64,000 nt of DNA, taken from CBDEGR01 sp965237895. GTDB lineage: Bacteria > Acidobacteriota > Terriglobia > UBA7540 > JAPUME01. The notes under the pieces are model-generated. The model worked only from the letters and a program-made list of their open reading frames with translations. It was not told the DNA's origin and ran no database searches. The DNA lies in contig CBDEGR010000002.1 of the NCBI GenBank assembly GCA_965237895.1, positions 2,262,804 to 2,326,803 on the forward strand. The letters are read 5' to 3'. The position numbers and the translations under genes were made by a program. Numbering within the stretch: the first letter of the stretch is position 1; each line of letters opens with the position of its first letter. Shown piece after piece: positions 1 to 8,891 of this stretch.

Positions 1-379
1 ATGCTCCTGTGAACGATGTGCCGTCGCTCAACTGTTCTACCGCCGTAGCCAGCTCACCGGCTGCGCCGGTAAAATCGGATTTCCAGGACATGCCGGTGCC
101 GATGAGCCGGCCGGGCACCGAAGCCAGATCGGTGAACGGTTGGGTGATCGCTCCCACCTGCCCCAAGGTGGAATCCTTGATGTGGGTGAACTGCTCGGTC
201 AGTTTGCCGAGCTGCTGATTCATGGTGGCCAGTTGCGCCACCTGGTTGGCGATCAGGGTGACTTGGTTGGCGATCATCAAGGCCCGTTGGAACGGAGCGC
301 TGATGTCGAAAAAGGCATACGCGGTGCCTCCGGCAAACAGGGGCAGGAAAAACAGAGTCAGCCAAGTTCGGATTCTCAT
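1..379 (-). CDS. trbJ: VirB5/TrbJ-like conjugal transfer protein (3' end outside window)
   Basis: The frame is open from an ATG at 379 to the window edge, about 126 codons. A Shine-Dalgarno AGGAG lies just upstream and the gene begins 13 bases after the TrbI-like gene stops. The product starts with a signal peptide (hydrophobic core LTLFFLPLFAGG, then AYA) and continues with heptad-like stretches rich in Gln and Asn (IANQVTLIANQVAQL). This is the pattern of TrbJ/VirB5, the periplasmic minor-pilus component of P-type conjugation systems. The family call rests on position at the end of a trb operon, export signal and coiled-coil character; no diagnostic motif is visible. The C-terminus is missing because the gene runs off the window. 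Confidence 0.6.
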   Translation of the reverse strand, partial: MRIRTWLTLFFLPLFAGGTAYAFFDISAPFQRALMIANQVTLIANQVAQLATMNQQLGKLTEQFTHIKDSTLGQVGAITQPFTDLASVPGRLIGTGMSWKSDFTGAAGELATAVEQLSDGTSFTGA

Positions 380-392
380 GATGTGTCTCCTC

Positions 393-1751
393 TCAGGGTT
401 GCGGTTCTCCGCGACCGCCGGATACCGCGGGCCGGGGAACCAGTACGTCGGAAGTGAACCAGATGCGCAGCCGGTGACCGGCGCGAATCGTGATAGTGGG
501 GAAACGATTCAGAAAGCGCTGCAAGATTTGGGTGGCGCTCCGACCCAGTCCTTGCCCGGCTCCGGCCCGGAAACCAGCCGAGCCTCCGGCATAAGGATTG
601 CTGCCTTGCAAGGTCAGGCCGGAGATCACCCCGACGGCTCCAACCGCCGCAAACATGGAGAGGTAATGCCGGTGCACCTGGTCCTTCAATGCGCCCTCTC
701 CGACTTGATTGAGTCCTTGAAATTCGAGGGCAACCCAGCGGCCGTTCGGGAACAGCAAGCGGTGAAAGCCCACCACCAGCCGGGACTGATCCTGGGAGGT
801 GACAGCCGCCGCCGTGCCGATCACTCTCGATCCTCGGGGCACCAAAACTCTTTGCCGGTCTGCGGAGTAAAACGGAACCGACACCGCCGCCAGCACCGGG
901 CCGGGAAAGTCTCCTGAAAGTTGAGTCACCAGCACCGCCTCCAGGAACGAGCCCTCATGGATTCGTTCCATTCCGGGCGGGTCTGCGGGTTCGACGCTCG
1001 GGGTTGGATTCTCGTAGTCCTTTGTCGGCGCGGCAAGTGCCTCTGCCGCCGCTCCGAGTCCGGGTGGCAGGGTCAACTCTCCTTCATGACCCGGCGTCGC
1101 CTCCTGAGCTGGGTCGGCTTGCGATGCCTCCAGGTCGGTTACGGCCTCCCGGAACATCTCCAGCGATTGTTGGAAGCTCTGGCCTGTGGCCGGGGGCGGC
1201 TCGAACGACTGCGCGGATTGCGTACCGGATGAGATCTCCGGCGCTGCACTCTCCGCCGCCGCTTGCGACGGCTGGTTGTCGCTTATCCCTCGATAGCTTT
1301 GAGCAACGGGCGCGGACCGGAGTGAGCGGTTGCGCCGCTCGATCTCTTCCAGGCGCAATACCTCTCTCAATTCCGCCTCGGCCTCGCTCGACGGCATGAT
1401 CGGATCGCCGCCGATGACGCCGCTCGGCAAAAGCGAAGCGGTGGCGCGAGGGGGGATAATTCCGAGTTCCCGCCGTCGTTGGAGGTCCCGCTCCGCCGCT
1501 TGCCGTTGTGCCTCCTGTCGCAACCCTTCTTCCCGGATGCGGGCTGTTACCTGCGCTTGCGCGCCGGGTCCTGCCGGTTCTTGCGATCCGGTCGCCAATG
1601 GTTCGACTTCCTCCGGCGCGGAGTTAAACAGGGACTGCGTAAGCAGAAACGCGGCGAGTAGCAAGGCGATCAGCACCCCGCCCCATTTGGTGAGGGTGGC
1701 GACCGGCAGCGCGCCGGTCGCCTGTTCGTGAATCCGTTTCCATTGGCTCAT
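393..1751 (-). CDS. trbI: TrbI/VirB10-like type IV secretion protein
   Basis: A 452-residue protein that would span the inner membrane and help form the outer part of the conjugation channel. It has a short cytoplasmic N-terminus, one transmembrane helix at about residues 25-41 (GVLIALLLAAFLL), a long Pro/Glu/Ala-rich periplasmic linker (about 45-260), and a C-terminal TrbI domain containing LEAVLVTQLSGDFPGPV, LVPRGSRVIGTA and a hydrophobic antenna-like stretch near 370. This is the standard VirB10 layout and length. Its start overlaps the 3' end of the TrbG-like gene by four bases (ATGA), so the two are probably translationally coupled. The gene looks intact. Confidence 0.9.
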   Translation of the reverse strand: MSQWKRIHEQATGALPVATLTKWGGVLIALLLAAFLLTQSLFNSAPEEVEPLATGSQEPAGPGAQAQVTARIREEGLRQEAQRQAAERDLQRRRELGIIPPRATASLLPSGVIGGDPIMPSSEAEAELREVLRLEEIERRNRSLRSAPVAQSYRGISDNQPSQAAAESAAPEISSGTQSAQSFEPPPATGQSFQQSLEMFREAVTDLEASQADPAQEATPGHEGELTLPPGLGAAAEALAAPTKDYENPTPSVEPADPPGMERIHEGSFLEAVLVTQLSGDFPGPVLAAVSVPFYSADRQRVLVPRGSRVIGTAAAVTSQDQSRLVVGFHRLLFPNGRWVALEFQGLNQVGEGALKDQVHRHYLSMFAAVGAVGVISGLTLQGSNPYAGGSAGFRAGAGQGLGRSATQILQRFLNRFPTITIRAGHRLRIWFTSDVLVPRPAVSGGRGEPQP

Positions 1752-2644
1752 GGTTCAAGCTCCCGTTTTTCAACCTTCCACTGCGCCTTTTCCTTTCCGA
1801 TCTGTAGCCAGCCATCGCCCAGCAGGTGCCGGGCAATGTAGAGTCCATCTTCGGTGAGGTCGTAGGCTACCAGCGCCGGTTTCCCGTCCTTGATCTCATA
1901 GAGTGCCGGCGACTCCTGAGCGTTGGAGCGCAGATAGGTAAATTGCCCGTCGTGCCACATCCCTTGCACCAGGAACGGCCACTTGCGCGCCTTGTCGGCG
2001 AGCCGGTAGGGAAACTTTATGCGCGTGGGATAGACGGCCCGGAAGGAATTGATCTCTCCCTCGGCCTGCTGCCGGACCGCCGCGATCTGCTGTTCCGCCT
2101 GGGTCTGCGCGGCTACGGTGGTTTGCCGCGCCTGCTCCGCCATCTGTTGATAGCCTGCAACCTGATCCCGCGCCACATAGGCAGGCTCATGCCCGCCGGG
2201 TGAAATCCTCGGGACGCTCTCGGCCGCGCTGGCGATCCGCACGACTAAATGTGGTTGGCCGGGCTGCTCGGAAACCAGGAATGAGTAGATACGCCCGGAT
2301 TCGCAGACCAGGGCGACGTTGGTGTTGACGCCCTCGGAAATGGGTTTCAAGAAAGCTAGATTGGCCGCTCCGGTCAAGTGCCAATACTCGGAATCTCCCA
2401 CCACGAAGTCGAGGATGTTCTCGCGTCCCGGAAGCTGAATCACAGTGGTGTGCCGAACTCTGGTGCGGATACGCACGATCTGATCCGGGTTGTCGGCAAC
2501 ATGAATAACAGATGGGTCCGCTGCCGGCGTTCGCGGCGTGGCGGTGGTGCTGGGCTCCGGCGCCGCTTCCGGCGATTCCTGTGCGGTGGTGGTGATGGGT
2601 ATTGCCGTCAGCAATATCAGAACGGCAAGGATGATGAGTTTCAT
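1748..2644 (-). CDS. trbG: TrbG/VirB9-like type IV secretion protein
   Basis: A 298-residue exported protein. The signal peptide covers roughly residues 1-21 (LIILAVLILLTAIPI then TTAQ). It is followed by the VirB9/TrbG N-terminal beta domain, with RHTTVIQLP near residue 65 and LKPISEGVNTNVALV near 100, and a C-terminal domain with FPYRLADKARKWPF and LYIARHLLGDGWLQIG. VirB9 proteins pair with VirB10 and VirB7 in the outer-membrane core complex. Residues 160-195 are an Ala/Gln/Glu-rich helical insert between the two domains, which is common in TrbG. The gene sits between virB4 and virB10 homologues, starting four bases after virB4 stops in transcription order. Confidence 0.9.
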   Translation of the reverse strand: MKLIILAVLILLTAIPITTTAQESPEAAPEPSTTATPRTPAADPSVIHVADNPDQIVRIRTRVRHTTVIQLPGRENILDFVVGDSEYWHLTGAANLAFLKPISEGVNTNVALVCESGRIYSFLVSEQPGQPHLVVRIASAAESVPRISPGGHEPAYVARDQVAGYQQMAEQARQTTVAAQTQAEQQIAAVRQQAEGEINSFRAVYPTRIKFPYRLADKARKWPFLVQGMWHDGQFTYLRSNAQESPALYEIKDGKPALVAYDLTEDGLYIARHLLGDGWLQIGKEKAQWKVEKRELEP

Positions 2645-2648
2645 GGTG

Positions 2649-5099
2649 CTACCTCCGTTGGTTTGCTAGATATTCGAGCGCGCCCTCCAGGCCATGCCTT
2701 TCGACTGCTTCCGCCCGCTCCTGGGCGTCGCGGGGCGAGCTGGTATAGAGCCAGTAGCTTTGGGGATCCACTTCGAGTCGAAGCCTACCGGCCGCCTCCG
2801 GCCGCCGCAGATACAGCTCGCGCTTGGGGATCAATCCGCGTATGGTGGCCACCTCGGAGGGATTCAGGCGAAAGATGTCCGCCGCCTTGGCCGGCAGCTC
2901 CGGGTTGGCAAGGAAAAGTTTGGTCGGCATGGATTCGAGCAACGCCTCGGCTCCGGCGGTGCCGGTCACGTCCACGGCGCTTTGCGTCGCCATAATCAAG
3001 GCCGCATTCTTCTTCCTCCAGGTCTTCGCGGCCTCGGCCAGATAACTCAGCACCGCCGGATCGCGGAGATACCGCCAAGCTTCGTCCACCACCATGAGCT
3101 TTACCCGCCCCGTCTCGGCTGGATTCTCCAGCGCCAGCCGCATCCGCTCCAAAAGGTAGAACAGCGCCGCCTCGCATAAGTCCTCGTGCTCGGCGGCTCC
3201 GGCCAGGTCGATCACCTGCCAGTCGGCAAGCTCGAGGTCTTTCTCGCCCGCCGGGTTGTCGAAGTATTTTCCCCAAGCGCCCTCGCCGTGCCAGCGCCCT
3301 AGCGCGGGCCACATCCTGGAGGGCAAGCTCTTGACGAGTACTCCCAAAGTGCGGCGATCCGGGTCGAACGCGTACAGGTCCTCGATGCGGGCGCGAATTT
3401 CGCTGGGGTCTTCCCCACTCACCTGCCAGCCGCCGATGCGGAGCAGGCGCGTGATCCATCCGGTCAAAAACTGATAGGTTCGCTCGCCCGCCGGCAGCGA
3501 GAAGGGCCGCAACCGAAAGCCGCCCTCGCCGGCATCGTCGTCGGGGGAGAGTTCCAGATACCCGCCTCCCAGAAAGCGGGTCAGCCAGCGGTAGGAGCCG
3601 CCCAAATCGAGAATCAGAACGCGGGGATCGTACTGCAAGGCTTGCACGAGCAAAAAGTTCAACGTGAAGCTCTTGCCCGCGCCGGTCGCCCCGAGAATCA
3701 GGGTGTGTCCCACGTCGCCGTAGAACAGGTCGTAGTAGTAGGGAGTCCTCCATTGCGTTTCCAGGATCGCCAGCGCGTCGCGTCGCAAGTGGGCGCTCCG
3801 TGGGTTGCCACTTGGCGGCCCAAATATCGGAGCCATGCAAGCTGCAGCTCCGGCCGAAACAAAGACGGATCGGACCTGCCGTTTCCTCGGCTGTGCCGGT
3901 AGGCGGCAGAACCAGGTTGCCAACTGGCCGTACCCTTCGCGGATCGCCTTGGCGTCGTGACTGGCGAAGATGCGGTGGATATCGCCGTCCAGCCGTTCGG
4001 TCTGCTCCAGGTCCCCGTGCAGCGAGATGGTCAGCGCCAGCTCGCCGTAGGCGATTCCTTCCGTCTCCAGTTCTACCAGCGCGTTCCCTAAGCGGCTGGA
4101 TTCAGCTTCGGCGGCGCTGTCCACCATCGCCGAGCTGGTGCCCTCGGTTTCCTGCATGTGAGCCATCATGGAGTAGCGCTTCGAGAAGTAATGCCGCTGC
4201 GCCCCGCGTATCTTCCGCCGGGCAGAATCGAGCCCCCAGGGCCGCCATTCAAGCGCCACGGTCATGGTGGCGTCGAGGCGGTACAGGTCGTTCAACAGGT
4301 TTGCCCTCGCACCACCTGGGGGCGATAGCAACGAGTACAGAATGACCGGCTCGCCGTCCAGCCGTAGGTATCGCCGCTCGGCCTCCAGCTCGCTACGGGC
4401 CAGCCGCCAGTTCATGCCGCTGCCGGTGGCTCCCTCCCAGCCTTCGCCGGGGCGGCCGGGTCGGCTGGGACGGTTGATGAGTTCGCTCAGCACGCTTGAT
4501 CCCGCCTCAGCATCCAGCAGCTCGAGCGGCGTCAAGTCCGATACCAGGGCGCATGACGCATCGACTAACTGGCGGAAGCGCGTCGCGGCGGCTTCTATCT
4601 CGGTGAGTAGATAGACCGATTCATGCGGGTTGCGCCGCCGGGCAAGCCAGTTCTGCAGGTAGGATTTCCACCAAGCCTGATTCGACCGGCCCTTGGAGGC
4701 GGATGAAAGATGAGGGTCGTATGTCCAGGCAATATAGGTCTGGATGTCTTGCACGCGCCTGCTCAGGAAAGACCGCCGCCGCCGCTGCGAGATGGCGGCA
4801 ACGGTGGATTGCTCGCCCAGCTCTCCGGGATCGAATCGAGGTGCCCGACGAAACAGATAGAAGTAAATGCGGGTCCGGGAATCGGCCCCGGAAAGCATCC
4901 GCTGCCAGCGATTCAGAACTGTGTCCATTTGTTCGGGAGATCGCCCGTCCAGAACGGCGGGCGATAGTCGCGCCACGCTCACCAGTTCGCCGGAACGGGT
5001 CAAGCAGGTTCTCCCGTCCTCCAGCCAACCCCAGTAAGGGATTTCCTCGGCCAGCGCTCCAGCGGCTTCGTAATCCGCTACTTCCTGATCCACATTCAT
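2649..5099 (-). CDS. trbE: TrbE/VirB4-like conjugation ATPase
   Basis: An 816-residue ATPase that powers pilus assembly and substrate transfer at the inner membrane. The N-terminal CagE/TrbE/VirB4 domain covers about residues 1-400. The motor domain has Walker A GATGAGKS near residue 470, a Walker B block LMVVDEAW near 650, and a downstream IMATQS motif. Length matches the family. It starts six bases downstream of the VirB3-like gene, in the usual trbD-trbE order, and has no internal interruption. The long opposite-strand readings across it are shadows. Confidence 0.95.
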   Translation of the reverse strand: MNVDQEVADYEAAGALAEEIPYWGWLEDGRTCLTRSGELVSVARLSPAVLDGRSPEQMDTVLNRWQRMLSGADSRTRIYFYLFRRAPRFDPGELGEQSTVAAISQRRRRSFLSRRVQDIQTYIAWTYDPHLSSASKGRSNQAWWKSYLQNWLARRRNPHESVYLLTEIEAAATRFRQLVDASCALVSDLTPLELLDAEAGSSVLSELINRPSRPGRPGEGWEGATGSGMNWRLARSELEAERRYLRLDGEPVILYSLLSPPGGARANLLNDLYRLDATMTVALEWRPWGLDSARRKIRGAQRHYFSKRYSMMAHMQETEGTSSAMVDSAAEAESSRLGNALVELETEGIAYGELALTISLHGDLEQTERLDGDIHRIFASHDAKAIREGYGQLATWFCRLPAQPRKRQVRSVFVSAGAAACMAPIFGPPSGNPRSAHLRRDALAILETQWRTPYYYDLFYGDVGHTLILGATGAGKSFTLNFLLVQALQYDPRVLILDLGGSYRWLTRFLGGGYLELSPDDDAGEGGFRLRPFSLPAGERTYQFLTGWITRLLRIGGWQVSGEDPSEIRARIEDLYAFDPDRRTLGVLVKSLPSRMWPALGRWHGEGAWGKYFDNPAGEKDLELADWQVIDLAGAAEHEDLCEAALFYLLERMRLALENPAETGRVKLMVVDEAWRYLRDPAVLSYLAEAAKTWRKKNAALIMATQSAVDVTGTAGAEALLESMPTKLFLANPELPAKAADIFRLNPSEVATIRGLIPKRELYLRRPEAAGRLRLEVDPQSYWLYTSSPRDAQERAEAVERHGLEGALEYLANQRR

Positions 5100-5105
5100 G
5101 CGTTC

Positions 5106-5402
5106 TCACCTTCGGATAATCAGATACCACGGAGCCTCGGCCCACTTGCCGGGATCGTAGCGAGACTTGAAGCGTGTCGAGGCTCGCAGGATTTCAACCA
5201 TGTTGGGGTCCTCGCGCCACGCAAACCAGCCGGCGCCGTAGAGCACCACGAAGATCACGCCGCCCGTCACCAGTGAGTTGATGGCGTTCCACATGGCCAA
5301 ACCCAACATGGCGCTGAGCAGAAACCAGCGGCGCTCGACTCCCATGATGGTGAGCGGCGCGCTCAAGGCCGGATAGGCCGGCCAGGTCTTCGCGCCCTGC
5401 AT
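5106..5402 (-). CDS. trbD: TrbD/VirB3-like membrane protein
   Basis: A 98-residue inner-membrane protein with the VirB3 pattern: a short polar N-terminus containing PAYPALSAPLTIMGVERR, two adjacent hydrophobic helices (about residues 26-60), and a polar C-terminal tail. VirB3 works with VirB4 and VirB8 in pilus biogenesis. It abuts the pilin gene, sharing one base with its stop region, and immediately precedes virB4 in transcription order, which supports the assignment. Confidence 0.85.
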   Translation of the reverse strand: MQGAKTWPAYPALSAPLTIMGVERRWFLLSAMLGLAMWNAINSLVTGGVIFVVLYGAGWFAWREDPNMVEILRASTRFKSRYDPGKWAEAPWYLIIRR

Positions 5403-5692
5403 CAGAACAACCAGGTCAGGAAATTGGCCGCGCCCATCGCCATGCCTAATCCAAAAATGATCCCGGCCAAAGCCCGCTTGCTGCCGCCCTCGCCAAATGC
5501 GAACATCAATCCGCCCACCACAATGGCAATCAGGCTCAGCCCGCGCGCGATGGGGCCGGTGAAGGCCGTCTGTAGCACGTTGATCGCATCAAGCCACGGA
5601 CTCACGCCCTGGGCTAAAAGCTCCTGTTGCATCAGCAAACCCATGCCGGTCATTAGCGCCGCGGTACGGAATTTGGGAAATCGTGAAGTCAT
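5402..5692 (-). CDS. trbC: TrbC/VirB2-like conjugative pilin
   Basis: A 96-residue pilin precursor. An N-terminal signal-like helix (about 8-28) is followed by two hydrophobic helices: one at about 48-66 (GLSLIAIVVGGLMFAFGEG) and one at about 73-95. The connecting loop GEGGSKRALAG is typical of TrbC/VirB2, where Gly and small residues line the subunit packing surface. Location directly before VirB3 and VirB4 fits the usual pilin position. Processing or cyclisation cannot be judged from sequence. Confidence 0.85.
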   Translation of the reverse strand: MTSRFPKFRTAALMTGMGLLMQQELLAQGVSPWLDAINVLQTAFTGPIARGLSLIAIVVGGLMFAFGEGGSKRALAGIIFGLGMAMGAANFLTWLF

Positions 5693-5722
5693 GACTTGCT
5701 CCTTTGTTGGTTCGGTTGGTAG

Positions 5723-6043
5723 TCAGTCCAGAAACTTCCCTTTTGATTGATTGTGCAAAGCCTCTGCGAGTTCGGGATCGCCGCCCTCTCCGCGCCGGAT
5801 CGAACGCTCCACCAGGTCAACCTTGCGGCCTAAATCGGCCAGTCCCAAAGAGCGGGCGCCTGCGTAAATGGAAAAAGCGAACGAGACAACGGCCAGCCCG
5901 CCATAGAGGGTGATGGTCAACCCGTAGTCGCGGAGCAGGACCTTCCAGTGCGGCTTGAGATAGGAGAGTTCCGGCAAGCCGAAGATCGCAACCACGCCTG
6001 AAGCGGTCACGGTGAGTCCGATACTGACTTTCCAGGGTTGCAT
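5723..6043 (-). CDS. Small membrane protein of the trb cluster
   Basis: A 106-residue protein I do not recognise. It has a hydrophobic segment near the N-terminus (about 8-24), a second clear membrane helix at about 44-65 (LTITLYGGLAVVSFAFSIYAG), and a charged C-terminal tail (DLVERSIRRGEGGDPELAE). The topology suggests a small double-spanning inner-membrane protein. It lies 30 bases upstream of the pilin gene and four bases downstream of the winged-helix gene on the same strand, so it is probably part of the transfer operon. A role in regulation or assembly of the secretion system is only inferred from position. Confidence 0.6.
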   Translation of the reverse strand: MQPWKVSIGLTVTASGVVAIFGLPELSYLKPHWKVLLRDYGLTITLYGGLAVVSFAFSIYAGARSLGLADLGRKVDLVERSIRRGEGGDPELAEALHNQSKGKFLD

Positions 6044-6046
6044 AGC

Positions 6047-6955
6047 TTATAGCTCGATCGAGCCCTCTCGCCCGCCGCGAGCAGGTGCGCCGCCGACTCT
6101 GCCGTCGCGCCCTCCATTGCCGAGCACCCGGCGAATCGCGGCGATTGCCCGTCCACCGCTGCCGTGCATCTGGAATCCGGCCTGTGCTTTGGCGGTGATA
6201 GTGCGGCCGCTGTAGTGTTCCGAGGCAATCTCGACGTTGACGCGCCCGCTGCGGCCCTCGCTGTCCAGATATTCAATCTGCGCGTCGGGATAGACGACCC
6301 GTCCCTGTTGGATGGGCAGCTCTAAATCCTGAGCGGCCTTGCGCCGCGCTGCGTCTGCCGCCGCCCTGCCTTCGGTGGCCCGCGCCCTTTCGGTGGCCCG
6401 CGCCACCTGTTTTTTCATTTCGGCGTCGATCCGTACTCGCCGGATCCTGGCCCCTTGTTGCAGAAGGCGCCGCTGCTCTATCCGAGCTGCCCGGTAGACG
6501 GCGGTATCGTGGTTCAACTCGCCGCGCTTCACCAGACCGGACCAGGTTTGCTGTTCCTTGTCGAATCCCTGCTCGACGGCGTAATCGCGCGCTTTCCGCG
6601 CCCCGGCCTCGGTCAAGGTGAGCACTTTGTATGTGCCGCCCCTCGGCCCCTTTGCCTGGTGCTCCCGCACGTGGCCGTCTCGTATCATGCGATCGACAGC
6701 CCGCCGCGCCGTGTAGGGATGTCCCCCGAATTGCGACTCCACCAGGTCACGGTAGGAGACGTTGCGATACATCCCCACGTCGGCCAGCGCCCCTTCGACG
6801 CGCTCCTGAAAGCCGCGCTTGTCCTGGCGCGGTTCGTACTCGCGCCGATGTCCCATGCGAGGCTGCTCGCGTTCCCGGTTGGAACGCGAACGGGTGGGGA
6901 TAGGTGTAGGACTGCGGCTGTCGTCTCGGGTCAGGATGTCGAGTCGGTCAAACAT
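6047..6955 (-). CDS. Winged-helix DNA-binding protein at head of transfer operon
   Basis: A 302-residue basic protein. Residues 1-45 are Arg-rich and low in complexity. Residues about 50-125 form a winged-helix-like unit (YRDLVESQFGGHPYTARRAV, VREHQAKGPRGGTYKVLTL) with a helix-turn-helix and a basic wing. The middle is highly charged and helical, and the C-terminus carries a mixed alpha/beta stretch (VVYPDAQIEYLDSEG..VNVEIASEHY) resembling the nuclease-like fold seen in plasmid replication-relaxation proteins. It may be an accessory relaxosome or partner protein. The family assignment is tentative. It is co-directional with the trb genes and the ArdC-type gene. Confidence 0.6.
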   Translation of the reverse strand: MFDRLDILTRDDSRSPTPIPTRSRSNREREQPRMGHRREYEPRQDKRGFQERVEGALADVGMYRNVSYRDLVESQFGGHPYTARRAVDRMIRDGHVREHQAKGPRGGTYKVLTLTEAGARKARDYAVEQGFDKEQQTWSGLVKRGELNHDTAVYRAARIEQRRLLQQGARIRRVRIDAEMKKQVARATERARATEGRAAADAARRKAAQDLELPIQQGRVVYPDAQIEYLDSEGRSGRVNVEIASEHYSGRTITAKAQAGFQMHGSGGRAIAAIRRVLGNGGRDGRVGGAPARGGREGSIEL

Positions 6956-6972
6956 CTGTGCTCCTCACCGGG

Positions 6973-8043
6973 CTAGCGACTGGGGCCTGCGTCCCGTTCC
7001 AATTCCTGTGCTTTCGCTTTCGCCTGGGGGCTGGGTGTGTGGCTGATCTGCGGCCCGGCTTCGTGGGAGTACTTCTGCGCCAGCTCACCATGCTTCTTCT
7101 CCGCTTCGGCAGCTCGATCGCGCATCGGTTGGGTGAGGTAGTCGGAGATTTTCTGCGCTTCGCTGGCCGCGTGGTAAATCTCGCGCGGCTCCTTCTTCAA
7201 CACTTGCAGCCAGTTCTCGACGTAGGCTGCGCCCCGCCCGCCGTCATGTCCGACGCCTACTCGTTGGCCCGTCATCATGGCGCTGATCTCCGCCCGCAGT
7301 TCTTCGCGCGCGTAGGCTTCGCTCCCGAAGCCCGCCGCAATACCGTCTTGCAGCGTTTTCCGATTCAAGCGGCTTTCGTGGCCGGTGGCGTGGCCCAGTT
7401 CGTGCAGCGCCGTCTGGTAGTAGCCGTTGGCCGTGGCAAATTGTCCTTGTTCCGGCAGCACCACCTGATCGTTGGGGAGATTGTAGAAGGCTCGATCTCC
7501 GGCAACGTGGCTGATGCGCACTCCGCTGCCGCCTATGACTGCCTCCGCGTCCGCGTGAGCCTTCCACTCCGGCGGCGCTTGCGCTTCGCGCGGCGGAAGG
7601 TTCAGTCCGTCGGCTTGCTCTGCGTTGAACACCGTGTACTGCCGCACGACGGGATGGCTGCGTCGATACTCCTCATAGACCGGCTTGCCGTCCTTGTCCT
7701 TCAACGGCTTTCCGGCCTCGTCTTTGGCCGGGGTCCGGGCACGATCGGTGTAAAACAGCACCTTGGTGCCGCGTTCCCCTTTGCGGACGTGGCCGCCCGC
7801 CGCCTCGATCTGCTTGTAGGTTCCCCAGCGGTTATCTCCGTGGCCCTGACGGATGCCGCGCGACATCAGGTAGATGCTGTTGCCGCCCGTGTAACTCTTG
7901 CCGGTCGCGAGGTTCTCCGGGATGCATTGCTCGCCCGGCTTCCACGGTTTCTGCCACGGCGCCACGCCCGCCTTGATCTGTTCCATGATCTCGTCTGCAA
8001 CCTGGCGTACGTATTGTTCGGAGCGGTCCTGATTTTTCGTCAT
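6973..8043 (-). CDS. ardC: ArdC-type antirestriction / ssDNA-binding zincin protein
   Basis: A 356-residue protein with the two-domain ArdC layout. The N-terminal ssDNA-binding domain (about residues 8-130) carries the family signature GVAPWQKPW and YTGGNSIYLM. The C-terminal metallopeptidase-like domain has the zinc motif HELGHATGH near residue 213 and a downstream Glu-rich helix (YAREELRAEISAMM). ArdC proteins are carried by conjugative plasmids; known members bind ssDNA and can block restriction during DNA entry. Its position beside a conjugation cluster fits that role. It looks intact. The 405-residue opposite-strand reading over this region is a codon-bias shadow. Confidence 0.9.
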   Translation of the reverse strand: MTKNQDRSEQYVRQVADEIMEQIKAGVAPWQKPWKPGEQCIPENLATGKSYTGGNSIYLMSRGIRQGHGDNRWGTYKQIEAAGGHVRKGERGTKVLFYTDRARTPAKDEAGKPLKDKDGKPVYEEYRRSHPVVRQYTVFNAEQADGLNLPPREAQAPPEWKAHADAEAVIGGSGVRISHVAGDRAFYNLPNDQVVLPEQGQFATANGYYQTALHELGHATGHESRLNRKTLQDGIAAGFGSEAYAREELRAEISAMMTGQRVGVGHDGGRGAAYVENWLQVLKKEPREIYHAASEAQKISDYLTQPMRDRAAEAEKKHGELAQKYSHEAGPQISHTPSPQAKAKAQELERDAGPSR

Positions 8044-8045
8044 GA

Positions 8046-8237
8046 TTATCGGCAGGCGTCTTTGTGCGCCTCGATGATGTCGCCCAGTTCCCCCACGTCC
8101 TCGAAACGCAAGCCGATCTTCTCGGCCAGCTCACAGGTCACCTCGATGGGATGGCCTCGCTTCAAAGCCTCGTGAAAATCGTCCTCGGTTTCGACCGTCA
8201 GATACTTCTCTCCCCCTTCTTCCTTTTCTTGAATCAT
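8046..8237 (-). CDS. Small acidic protein upstream of ardC
   Basis: A 63-residue protein (starts MIQEKEEGGEKYL) ending two bases before the ArdC-type gene begins, so probably co-transcribed and coupled. It contains DFHEALKRGHPIEVTCELAEKIG, an alternating helix-strand pattern. No family recognised. Small acidic proteins in this position are common in plasmid leading regions; no function is claimed. Confidence 0.5.
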   Translation of the reverse strand: MIQEKEEGGEKYLTVETEDDFHEALKRGHPIEVTCELAEKIGLRFEDVGELGDIIEAHKDACR

Positions 8238-8247
8238 GGGTTCCCCC

Positions 8248-8694
8248 TCATTGCTGCCTCGCCGGGCCGATTCTCTTCACGCCCACGCGCCCACCACGCC
8301 CGCACAGCATGCAAACCGGCCGGATGGCGCTTGGGAGCCACTCAAACCGGGGCCGATCTTGCAATTCCTCCGCCAACGGCGTGCTCCTGCCCGTTTCCCT
8401 CGCTGGCTCCACGATCTTGACCGATCGGCCCTTGCCGGCGGAAGTATGATCCGTCACGCGGCGGAGGCGGCAGCGTTCCCGGCAGGCCCGCTGGCGGTCC
8501 CGGTGATCGAGCCGTCCCTCCCGGCTTTGCTGGTGTCGCTGGTTGGCCCGCCGCCGCTGTTCCCGCCTTGCTTTCTTTCGGCACCTGTCCCCGCAGTAGC
8601 GATGCCCCCGGTAGCAGGAACCGCAGATGTAAAACATCACCCCGCAACCCGGCCAGCGGCAAGACAATTGCCGTAACACCACTTCTCTGGCCAT
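8248..8694 (-). CDS. Small Cys-rich, Arg-rich putative zinc-binding protein
   Basis: Start chosen at the internal ATG at 8694 (MAREVVLRQLS); a GTG at 8718 would add eight residues. The N-terminal third contains CRWPGCGVMFYICGSCYRG and YCGDRCRKKARREQ, six cysteines plus histidines in a treble-clef-like spacing, followed by a very basic helical stretch and a second CMLCGRGG pair near the C-terminus. This looks like a zinc-binding nucleic-acid-associated protein. I do not know its function. It lies ten bases upstream of the small acidic gene on the same strand, so it may be the first gene of the transfer operon. Confidence 0.55.
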   Translation of the reverse strand: MAREVVLRQLSCRWPGCGVMFYICGSCYRGHRYCGDRCRKKARREQRRRANQRHQQSREGRLDHRDRQRACRERCRLRRVTDHTSAGKGRSVKIVEPARETGRSTPLAEELQDRPRFEWLPSAIRPVCMLCGRGGRVGVKRIGPARQQ

Positions 8695-8786
8695 CGCACC
8701 CCGCCCGGGTGTGGACAACGGCCCTCTTTCGTGGCACGCTGGCTATGCTGTGGTCGTGCCCTCGAACCGGGGCCGCCATAAAAACA

Positions 8787-8812
8787 CCCCCGATCGTTGC
8801 CGCGATCAGGGG
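8787..8812. terminator. Hairpin upstream of the transfer operon
   Basis: A 10-bp stem with one mismatch (CCCCCGATCG / CGATCAGGGG) and a six-base loop. On the minus strand it is followed by TGTTTTTAT; on the plus strand by TTT. It could be a bidirectional terminator insulating the trb cluster from the IS3 remnant beyond it. Not tested by energy calculation. Confidence 0.45.
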
Positions 8813-8891
8813 TTTCCCTTTCCACCTTCGGCCCTGCCTTGCCGGAGCCTCGGCAAACCTCGGCGATGATGAGGGCTCCGTCTCTCGCTAT

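Noticed and set aside
6958..8175. 405-residue plus-strand ORF across the ArdC gene
   Set aside because: Opposite-strand shadow in high-GC DNA; no family pattern, and the minus-strand ArdC has clear motifs and spacing.
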